From Bacteroidales bacterium (GTDB lineage: Bacteria; Bacteroidota; Bacteroidia; Bacteroidales; UBA7960): a stretch of 12,787 nt of DNA. A model generated the notes under the pieces. That model had not been told where the DNA came from. It saw only the letters and a program-made list of their open reading frames with translations, and ran no database searches. Positions within the stretch are counted from its first letter, which is position 1. Each line of letters begins with the position of its first letter. Positions 1 through 5,903 of this stretch are shown here, one piece after another. The DNA lies in contig DMJL01000022.1 in assembly GCA_003451785.1 (NCBI GenBank), positions 1-12,787 of the forward strand, written 5' to 3'. The translations under genes were made by a program, and so were the position numbers.

Positions 1-1
1 A

Positions 2-112
2 GACAAAAGTAGCAACTCCACCAACCCACTTTATTCTCATCCCTACTGGGATGATCTTTTTGATAAAATCGTCATAGAACTTGTAAATGAAGCCAAAAGA
101 TTGTCCGATTAA
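2..112 (+). CDS. C-terminal fragment of an unidentified protein
   Basis: An open frame enters from the left edge and ends at TAA (110-112), giving the last 36 residues of a protein that starts outside the window. The visible tail has a Ser/Asn/Thr-rich stretch, then an aromatic segment (YSHPYWDDLF), then a helix-like end (VIELVNEAKRLSD). I do not recognise the family. The frame runs in the same direction as ydfG, 214 bases before it. A hairpin followed by five T lies inside this frame (37-61), so the frame could be fortuitous and the region could instead be a gene's 3' untranslated end. I favour coding because the residue composition looks natural and the stop is followed by clearly non-coding, AT-rich sequence. 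Confidence 0.45.
   Translation, partial: DKSSNSTNPLYSHPYWDDLFDKIVIELVNEAKRLSD
37..61 (+). terminator. Hairpin plus T-run, terminator-like
   Basis: TCATCCC (37-43) pairs perfectly with GGGATGA (48-54) around the loop TACT, and TTTTT follows at 57-61. The form is that of a short intrinsic terminator on the + strand. It lies within the apparent end of the partial gene at 2-112, 49 bases before its stop, so either it is chance structure in coding sequence or the partial frame is not real. Confidence 0.3.
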
Positions 113-128
113 TAGGGGGCTAAACCAC

Positions 129-172
129 CACTAAGTCCTGTTCATTTTACCCTAAATGTTAAAATTTTTTCC
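129..172 (+). repeat. Two-part direct repeat, copy 1 (split form)
   Basis: CACTAAGTCCTG (129-140) is followed, after 21 unrelated bases (141-161), by AAATTTTTTCC (162-172). Both blocks recur at 225-247, where they are directly joined. The copy lies in the intergenic region between the partial gene and ydfG. Function is unknown. Confidence 0.6.
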
Positions 173-224
173 AAGCAATTATGAAGCCCACGGATTAATA
201 ATATCCTAAAGAATTACCGACAAG

Positions 225-247
225 CACTAAGTCCTGAAATTTTTTCC
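225..247 (+). repeat. Two-part direct repeat, copy 2 (joined form)
   Basis: CACTAAGTCCTG (225-236) runs straight into AAATTTTTTCC (237-247). Together the blocks match the two separated blocks of copy 1 over 23 bases without mismatch. The copy ends seven bases before the TACCTTTG promoter candidate of ydfG, so it occupies the position where an activator or the -33 region would lie. Whether it is regulatory or a remnant of a duplicated promoter region cannot be told from one locus. Confidence 0.6.
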
Positions 248-253
248 CCATAA

Positions 254-261
254 TACCTTTG
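254..261 (+). promoter_or_regulatory. Candidate -7 element TACCTTTG for ydfG
   Basis: This is an exact match to TAnnTTTG, the Bacteroidota housekeeping -7 element, 65 bases upstream of the ydfG start. No TTTG or TTG is visible at the expected -33 position about 19-20 bases upstream. That place is taken by the second copy of the local direct repeat. Confidence 0.4.
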
Positions 262-326
262 GAAAGTTTAATGGAGTAGTAGAAATCCTTTATTTTGCAC
301 TACAATCAACACAATACTAAAAAACT

Positions 327-1088
327 ATGACCAAAATTGCACTCATCACAGGAGCTACCAGCGGAATTGGGAATGCTTGTGCCAAACGGCTTGCAGCAGA
401 AAGCTACAATATTATAATCACAGGTAGAAGAGCAGATAGGCTTCGAATGCTTCAAGAAGAATTAGAGAATATGCATCCTGTGCAGGTTCTACCGCTTACA
501 TTTGATATTTGCGACAGAAAAGCAACCGAAGAAACTCTGCTAAACCTTCCCGAAAAGTGGAAGAATATTGATGTGCTGATAAATAATGCCGGACTTGCAC
601 TCAATCTCAATACCATTGACGAAGGCAATTTGGATGAATGGGAGCAAATGATCGACACCAATCTCAAGGGGCTGCTTTATGTTACCAGAATGGTAACACC
701 GAGTATGAAATCCCTCGGCAGAGGGCATATTATCAATATAGGTTCGATTGCTGGTAGGGAGGTGTATCCCAAAGGCAATGTTTATTGCGCAACCAAGTAT
801 GCTGTGGACGCACTTAGCAAGGCTATGCGTATTGACCTGCTGCCCTATGGAATAAAAGTAACGCAGATATGCCCGGGTGCAGTGGAGACAGAGTTTTCGC
901 AAGTGCGATTTGCAGGAAACAAGGAAAGGGCTATTAAAGTTTATGAAGGATACAAGCCACTCACAGGCGAGGATGTTGCAAATGTTGTTGCTTTCGCTGT
1001 AGGATTACCTGCACATGTAAACATCAACGATTTGCTTTTGATGCCCACTGCTCAGGCAACAGCTACAATTTTTGATAAGAATATCTGA
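327..1088 (+). CDS. ydfG: NADP-dependent 3-hydroxy acid dehydrogenase, YdfG-type SDR
   Basis: The 253-residue protein is a classical short-chain dehydrogenase/reductase. It has the cofactor loop TGATSGIG (8-15), the NADP-favouring basic pair in TGRRADRL (R34, R35), NNAG (86-89), the catalytic Ser140, Tyr153 and Lys157 in YCATK, and a PG motif at 183-184. Segments such as NIDVLINNAGLAL, DTNLKGLLYVTR, GHIINIGS and LPAHVNIN closely resemble Escherichia coli YdfG (248 residues), which oxidises L-allo-threonine, L-serine and 3-hydroxy acids and reduces malonic semialdehyde in the cytosol. The resemblance is recalled, not computed, and substrates within this subfamily vary. The ATG at 327 gives the standard N-terminus directly before the first beta strand. 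The gene appears to be monocistronic: 214 bases separate it from the upstream frame and 284 from the permease start. The stop TGA overlaps an ATG that opens only eight codons and is not a gene. Confidence 0.9.
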   Translation: MTKIALITGATSGIGNACAKRLAAESYNIIITGRRADRLRMLQEELENMHPVQVLPLTFDICDRKATEETLLNLPEKWKNIDVLINNAGLALNLNTIDEGNLDEWEQMIDTNLKGLLYVTRMVTPSMKSLGRGHIINIGSIAGREVYPKGNVYCATKYAVDALSKAMRIDLLPYGIKVTQICPGAVETEFSQVRFAGNKERAIKVYEGYKPLTGEDVANVVAFAVGLPAHVNINDLLLMPTAQATATIFDKNI

Positions 1089-1102
1089 TGATTTGGGACC
1101 TA

Positions 1103-1121
1103 TTGCAGTTTTAGGCTGCAA
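1103..1121 (+). terminator. Weak hairpin downstream of ydfG
   Basis: TTGCAG (1103-1108) pairs with CTGCAA (1116-1121) around a seven-base loop, 14 bases after the ydfG stop. The position suits transcription termination, but the stem is only six pairs and no T-run follows, so it is at best a weak terminator or a 3'-end stabiliser. Confidence 0.2.
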
Positions 1122-1312
1122 CCAATTGATATATAAAGCATCTGCACTTTATAACTCTAAGCATGATGGTTTGGTCTTGCTTATTGTAAGGTTTTAGCAA
1201 CCAACGAAACTCCATTGGCAACCTTTCCTATTACTTTATCAGTCCTTTAAATATAGATGAAGCATTGCTTTAACAAAGGGACGGGGATAAACGAACCAGC
1301 GAGGTAATTGTG

Positions 1313-1320
1313 TATATTTG
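1313..1320 (+). promoter_or_regulatory. -7 element TATATTTG for the LptF/LptG-family gene
   Basis: This is an exact TAnnTTTG match followed by CA, a common extension. It lies 52 bases before the ATG at 1373 and implies a leader of roughly 45 bases. No convincing -33 TTTG is visible upstream. The element supports starting the gene at 1373 rather than at the in-frame GTG at 1310, because a transcript begun here would not contain that GTG. Confidence 0.55.
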
Positions 1321-1372
1321 CAAACTAATCGTTATCGTAGCACAAGGCAGGCAGTTTGCAACTACCACCATT

Positions 1373-2827
1373 ATGAAAAAGCTTCACCTTCTGGTTCTTA
1401 AATCCTATATCGGACCTTTCATTGCTACCTTTTTCATAAGCCTGTTTTTGATTTTAATGCAGTTTTTGTGGAAGTTTATTGATGATCTGGTTGGTAAGGG
1501 ATTGGAATGGTATGTGATTGGCGAATTGCTTTTTTATGCCTCGGGTACTTTTGTGCCTCTTGCTCTGCCATTGGCCGTGTTGTTGTCATCCATTATGACC
1601 ATGGGAACCATGGGCGAGCATTACGAGCTGGTGGCATTCAAATCGGCGGGCATATCGCTGCGGAAAATCATGATGCCGTTGATAACTATTTCATTTTTCT
1701 TGGTGTTTGTAGCATTCTATTTTTCAAACAATGTGTTGCCCGTAGCAAATCTCAGAATGCTGTCGTTGCTCTACGACATAAGGCAACAACGCCCGGCATT
1801 GAACATTGCAGAAGGAGTGTATTTCAGGGGAATCGACAATTATGTAATCAGGATAAGCGAGAAAGAACCCGATGGAATTACCATACGGGGGGTAAAAATT
1901 TACGACCATTCTGATCGTCGTGGAAATGTAAGTCTTACCACTGCCGAATGGGGAACAATGGTAGTTTCTCCCGATCAAAGCACATTGGTATTCACTCTGC
2001 ACAATGGTACCAATTACCTTGAGGTGGATAATCAGGATCCATTTTCACGGGAAAGACCTTTTCAGCGAACATCGTTCGAAAGGCAGGAAATAAGGTTTGA
2101 TTTGGGGATTTTCGATATGACCCGAACCGACCAAGATTTGTTTAGAGGCAGCCACCAAATGCTTCGTCTCGACCAATTGATTGTTTTTGAAGACTCTATT
2201 TCTAATGATATTGATACAAGGAAAAACCATTTTCGATTAGATTACATGGCGAGAATTTTCTATCTGAATAGTGTAAGAGATGCAGATTTTGAGCATACAA
2301 CCGGCGTAAAGGTAGATTCAGATCAGATAGTTGAGCGTTTAGACCCCAATAGAGCAGCCATTGTGGTAGATAGGGCATTGTCGCTGGTGCGGAGCAACAA
2401 AGAAAGCACAAATCTTATGCACGAGGAGCTAAGGCAACGAAATAGAGCATTGGCCAGATACAAAATAGAGTTTCACAGAAAGTTTACCTTGTCCATAGCC
2501 TGCGTTGTTTTGTTTTTGATAGGAGCACCAATGGGAGCTATCATTCGTAAAGGGGGATTTGGGCTGCCTATGGTGATTTCGGTATTGTTCTTTGTGGTAT
2601 TCCATGTTATTTCCATTACGGGCGAAAAGTTTGTGCGCGAAGGAGTTTTGGAAGCCCATATTGGAATGTGGATAGCTCCCATGATTTTGTTACCCATAGG
2701 TATTTTGCTAACCTACAAGGCATCCACCGATTCCACCATTATGGATATGGATAGCTACTTGGGTAGAATCCAAAAACTGAAAAATCTTTTCATTAAAAAT
2801 CGCTCTAAAAAGCAATTGCCCAGCTAA
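1373..2827 (+). CDS. LptF/LptG-family lipopolysaccharide export permease
   Basis: This 484-residue inner-membrane protein belongs to the YjgP/YjgQ family. LptF and LptG form the membrane part of the ABC exporter (with ATPase LptB) that lifts LPS out of the inner membrane onto the periplasmic bridge. Three membrane helices lie near 12-33, 54-76 and 100-120. A long periplasmic part (about 121-365), including the beta-jellyroll region, follows. Three more helices lie near 370-390, 398-417 and 430-450. The coupling-helix signature HYELVAFKSAGIS (83-95) and the helix-4/5 region with GAPMGAIIRKGGFG are family hallmarks. At 484 residues it is about 120 longer than the E. coli proteins; the excess lies mainly at about 245-365, between the jellyroll and helix 4, partly charged and helical. 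Such an enlarged form is common in Bacteroidota as I recall. I cannot say whether it acts as LptF or LptG. An in-frame GTG at 1310 would add 21 unlikely residues across the promoter element. Confidence 0.9.
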   Translation: MKKLHLLVLKSYIGPFIATFFISLFLILMQFLWKFIDDLVGKGLEWYVIGELLFYASGTFVPLALPLAVLLSSIMTMGTMGEHYELVAFKSAGISLRKIMMPLITISFFLVFVAFYFSNNVLPVANLRMLSLLYDIRQQRPALNIAEGVYFRGIDNYVIRISEKEPDGITIRGVKIYDHSDRRGNVSLTTAEWGTMVVSPDQSTLVFTLHNGTNYLEVDNQDPFSRERPFQRTSFERQEIRFDLGIFDMTRTDQDLFRGSHQMLRLDQLIVFEDSISNDIDTRKNHFRLDYMARIFYLNSVRDADFEHTTGVKVDSDQIVERLDPNRAAIVVDRALSLVRSNKESTNLMHEELRQRNRALARYKIEFHRKFTLSIACVVLFLIGAPMGAIIRKGGFGLPMVISVLFFVVFHVISITGEKFVREGVLEAHIGMWIAPMILLPIGILLTYKASTDSTIMDMDSYLGRIQKLKNLFIKNRSKKQLPS

Positions 2828-3058
2828 GCTGATTAAACTTGCTGAGTTTTACTGACTGCAATAGAGTTGGCGAAGCCTTCCATTCTACACATCAAATTTT
2901 AGATTTTCCAAAACTTTTGCCATTATTAAAAATACACCCCCAATTAACCATTGATTTTTTATAATGCAATTAATACCTGCATATCATTCCTTTGTGTTAC
3001 TTTTAGCGACTGTGGATTTTGCTATCTAATCCCTGCAATAATTAAATCAGAAAATATT

Positions 3059-4225
3059 ATGTTGGTTGTTTTTTGGATTTCGGTGGTGCTAATCTTATTT
3101 AGCTATGCAATTTATCCGATAATTCTGCGTGTATTAGCATTTAAATATAAGCCTAAACCAGATGGAACTTGTGAAGATGAGCTACCATTTGTTTCGATTA
3201 TCATCCCAGCATTCAACGAAGAAAGTGTGATTGCCCATAAAATTGATAGTGTATTGGCAGGCGATTATCCATCAAATAAATTTGAAATTTTGGTAGGGTT
3301 GGATGCTTCAACTGATAGAACCAATGCAATTGTGAAGGACTACATAGAAAAATACAGCTTCATCCATTTGTTTTCATTCGATGAGCGCAGAGGAAAACCA
3401 TCAGTGGTAAACGATTTGGTAAATGCATCTCATGGTTCCATTCTAATCCTTACCGATGCCAATGTTTTTTTAGCAAAAGATACTGTTTCGCGATTGGTGC
3501 AGAATTTTTCAGATCAAGAGATTGGACTTGTTGACACCAACATGATTAACATTGGAATTAAAAAAGATGGAATTTCGTCGCAAGAAAATGCATATATCTC
3601 TCGCGAGGTGCAGATAAAGCATTTAGAAGGCATAATTTGGGGCTGTATGATGGGGCCGTTTGGTGGGTGCTATGCTATACGAAGGGAAGACTACCCCCAT
3701 GTGCCTCCCCATTCTTTGGTAGATGACTTTTACATAAACATGAAAGTTTTAGAAAAAGGGAAAAAAGCCATTAACGATCTCAAAGCATGGGTATATGAGG
3801 ATGTTTCCAATAGTTCGCGAGCGGAGTTTATAAGAAAAATTCGTATCGCAACAGGCAATTTTCAAAACCTTGCACGGCTTGCACATTTGCTTTGGCCACC
3901 CTACTCTCGAATCGCATTTGCATTCTTCTCTCACAAGGTTCTTAGGTGGTTTGGTCCTATATTTCTAATTCTTTCGTTAGTATCAAGTGCTGCGCTTTTA
4001 TCCCAACATTGGATCTATGCGATGGCATTCTTTGGTCAGTTGATACTCATTTTTGGCATACCTGTTTTAGACCTTTTGCTCAAAACAATGCACATTCATA
4101 TCACACCATTTCGATTTATTGTGCACTTTTATTCCATGAATCTTGCTTTACTTATTGGGATGTTGAGGTTTCTTAAAGGTGTAAAATCGGGAGTGTGGAC
4201 TCCCACTCCCCGAAACCAAGCGTAA
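3059..4225 (+). CDS. Membrane glycosyltransferase, GT2 (cellulose-synthase-like)
   Basis: The 388-residue enzyme has one N-terminal membrane helix (about 1-25), a cytosolic GT-A catalytic domain (about 43-270) and three C-terminal helices (about 294-316, 318-340, 350-371). Visible motifs are VSIIIPAFNEE (45-55) for nucleotide-sugar binding, D82 in LDAS, the metal-binding D133 in LTDAN, the acidic VDD (221-223) and RKIRIATGNFQ (259-269), which stands where processive GT2 enzymes carry QxxRW. This layout matches the CESA-like GT2 subgroup, which adds or polymerises sugars at the cytosolic face of the inner membrane for exopolysaccharide or surface glycans. Sugar and acceptor cannot be read from the sequence. 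The ATG at 3059 begins directly at the first helix; an in-frame TTG at 2951 would add 36 residues of non-family sequence. It stands 231 bases after the permease gene and 205 before the GT4 gene, so each probably has its own promoter. Confidence 0.85.
   Translation: MLVVFWISVVLILFSYAIYPIILRVLAFKYKPKPDGTCEDELPFVSIIIPAFNEESVIAHKIDSVLAGDYPSNKFEILVGLDASTDRTNAIVKDYIEKYSFIHLFSFDERRGKPSVVNDLVNASHGSILILTDANVFLAKDTVSRLVQNFSDQEIGLVDTNMINIGIKKDGISSQENAYISREVQIKHLEGIIWGCMMGPFGGCYAIRREDYPHVPPHSLVDDFYINMKVLEKGKKAINDLKAWVYEDVSNSSRAEFIRKIRIATGNFQNLARLAHLLWPPYSRIAFAFFSHKVLRWFGPIFLILSLVSSAALLSQHWIYAMAFFGQLILIFGIPVLDLLLKTMHIHITPFRFIVHFYSMNLALLIGMLRFLKGVKSGVWTPTPRNQA
4189..4210 (+). other. GC-rich dual-fold hairpin at the 3' end of the GT2 gene
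   Basis: GGGAGT (4189-4194) pairs perfectly with ACTCCC (4199-4204) around the loop GTGG. The same left arm, extended to GGGAGTG (4189-4195), can instead pair with a second block, CACTCCC (4204-4210). The two folds exclude one another. The structure covers the last codons, for the conserved tail GVWTPTPR, and ends 13 bases before the stop triplet. There is no T-run, so a rho-independent terminator is not indicated. RNA 3'-end protection or chance from the codons for Pro and Thr are both possible. Confidence 0.35.
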
Positions 4226-4244
4226 ATAGAGTAAAAGGAAAATC

Positions 4245-4252
4245 TACATTTG
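4245..4252 (+). promoter_or_regulatory. Candidate -7 element TACATTTG before the GT4 gene
   Basis: This is an exact TAnnTTTG match 19 bases after the GT2 stop and 178 bases before the GT4 start. No -33 TTTG is visible, and the implied leader of about 170 bases is long. It may therefore be chance in AT-rich sequence. Confidence 0.22.
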
Positions 4253-4430
4253 ATGGTCAATAGATTTATCACACAAGGAAGTAAAACAAGCTGTAGTCAG
4301 TTGTCTAATGCGTAAAATGTTTATCTGCCAAACAGGCTGCAATACTACTTTCGATTATATTCGATACTCAAATTTCTAAACATAAAAGCTGATTGCAATT
4401 TATTGGATTTGAACAGCAAAAATTTACAAA

Positions 4431-5636
4431 ATGCGCATTTTACAACTTTGTCACAAAATCCCTTACCCATGTAGAGATGGAAGCGCATTGGCAATGCATC
4501 AAATAACCGAATCCTTTTTGAAGTTGGGATGGAAGGTTAAGGTGCTTGCTTTGGAAACACCCAAACAAAGGCGCGATAGTTTTGAGATTCCAGAAGCATA
4601 TTGCCTTAATACCTCCTTTGAGTCGCATTTTGTGAACACCGATATTAAACCCTTAGATGCATTGATTGCATTGATAAGTGGCAATTCGTATAATGTGCAA
4701 AGGTTTTATGATCCAAAGCTTGCTCAGCGGTTGAAGGATATCTTGCTTGCCGAGCAGTTCGATGCGATACATCTCGAAGGATTGTACCTGATGCCTTACT
4801 GCGAAACAATAAGAAAATACAGCAGTGCAAAGCTCGTTATGAGGGCGCACAATCTGGAACACCAAATATGGGAGCGTCTTTCTGAAACGGAGCCATGCAT
4901 TGGTAAGAAACTTTATTTCCGGCACCTTGCCCAAGCTCTTAAGCGTTATGAAGTGCAGGTTATGGTGCAGTGTGATGGGCTTCTGGCCATAACATCGCAG
5001 ATAAGTGATTTTTTTCGTCACCAAGGGTTTGCTGGCTTGGTAGATACTTTGCCTGTGGCTGCAATAGCCGAGAGTACACCAAATATCGCATCGTTTGCCA
5101 ATCGAGTGGTTTTTCATATTGGTGCTATGGATTGGAAACCAAATCAGGAAGGGATTCAATGGTTCTTAACCAAAGTTTGGCCAATTGTAATGCAGCAGGA
5201 TAGCACGATTAGGCTACATCTTGCTGGCAGAAATATTATGTCGTGGTCTGATAAGTTGAAAGCGGAAAATCTTACAATTGATGGTGAGGTGCCCGATGCT
5301 GCAGCTTATGCTGCTGGTAAGCCTGTTATGGTTGTTCCTTTGCTTTCTGGTAGCGGGATGCGGGTAAAAATTATCGAAGGCCTTGCTTGGGGAAAGACAA
5401 TTGTTACTACTTCTGTGGGTGCCGAGGGCACGGGGTGCGAGCACAATAAGCATTTGTTTGCCTGCGACTCCCCACAAGAAATGGCAAATAGAATCGTAGC
5501 GTGTTTTCAAGACACAGAATACTCCATTTCTGTTGCAAACCACGGTCATGCTTTTGTAATGCAAAACTACCAAGCTGAGGCATTGACCCTTGTGTTAGGA
5601 AATTTTTATAAAAAGCTCTTAATGCATTCGATGTAA
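4431..5636 (+). CDS. Glycosyltransferase, GT4-type (GT-B fold)
   Basis: This 401-residue soluble enzyme has the two-domain GT-B fold. The N-terminal acceptor domain (about 1-210) begins MRILQLCHKIPYP with a following glycine-containing loop and carries VMRAHNLEHQIWERL (136-150). The C-terminal donor domain starts at FHIGAMDWKPNQEG (228-241) and holds PLLSGSGMRVKIIEGLAWG (303-321), including the E316 region that contacts the nucleotide sugar in GT4 enzymes. The MRAHNLEH and GAMDW-KPN-EG blocks are typical of group-1 sugar transferases used in exopolysaccharide and O-antigen assembly, some annotated as EpsH1/PEP-CTERM-associated. The donor sugar is not predictable. No membrane helix is seen, so it likely acts at the cytosolic face of the inner membrane on a lipid-linked acceptor. 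Its neighbour is the GT2 membrane enzyme, so the pair may serve one surface glycan, although the 205-base gap argues against tight co-transcription. Confidence 0.85.
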   Translation: MRILQLCHKIPYPCRDGSALAMHQITESFLKLGWKVKVLALETPKQRRDSFEIPEAYCLNTSFESHFVNTDIKPLDALIALISGNSYNVQRFYDPKLAQRLKDILLAEQFDAIHLEGLYLMPYCETIRKYSSAKLVMRAHNLEHQIWERLSETEPCIGKKLYFRHLAQALKRYEVQVMVQCDGLLAITSQISDFFRHQGFAGLVDTLPVAAIAESTPNIASFANRVVFHIGAMDWKPNQEGIQWFLTKVWPIVMQQDSTIRLHLAGRNIMSWSDKLKAENLTIDGEVPDAAAYAAGKPVMVVPLLSGSGMRVKIIEGLAWGKTIVTTSVGAEGTGCEHNKHLFACDSPQEMANRIVACFQDTEYSISVANHGHAFVMQNYQAEALTLVLGNFYKKLLMHSM

Positions 5637-5642
5637 TATAAC

Positions 5643-5650
5643 TACTTTTG
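5643..5650 (+). promoter_or_regulatory. Candidate -7 element TACTTTTG before ribBA
   Basis: This is an exact TAnnTTTG match, six bases after the GT4 stop and 253 bases before the ribBA ATG. It is the only exact match in the ribBA upstream region. If used, it gives a leader of about 245 bases that contains two small open frames (5661-5699 and 5719-5787). I found no FMN riboswitch core in that leader. No -33 TTTG is visible. Confidence 0.25.
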
Positions 5651-5903
5651 GAGCCTGTAAATGGCATTTGCAATCATCAAATTTGTGTTGCAATTTTGAA
5701 TTATAAAAGTGAGAAAGAATGGATTGTGTTGGATCGTTTGAATATCTTTTTTATAAGTTGTGGCAAAAATATCATAGAATTATTTGACATCGTTCTTGCG
5801 AATGTTTAGTTGGCTGCTATCAGGCAAGGCAGTTCTTCAATGACTTGAGGATTTTGTCTGAAAATTTAATGAATGACCGAGATTTTATTAGAAAATTTGA
5901 ATT

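Noticed and set aside
1089..1372. A small gene between ydfG and the permease
   Set aside because: The ATGs at 1088 and 1163 open frames of only eight codons each and nothing longer stands out; only a weak hairpin and the promoter element are supported.
2951..3058. N-terminal extension of the GT2 enzyme from a TTG codon
   Set aside because: The 36 added residues do not resemble the family, and the ATG at 3059 starts exactly at the first membrane helix.
3059..4225. Apparent loss of the QxxRW motif in the GT2 enzyme
   Set aside because: The segment RKIRIATGNFQ occupies that place and matches, from memory, the conserved form of the CESA-like subgroup, so it is a family variant and not a defect.
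5637..5903. FMN riboswitch upstream of ribBA
   Set aside because: I read the leader for the conserved AGGGGC/GGGTG-type 5' segment and the closing segments and found none.
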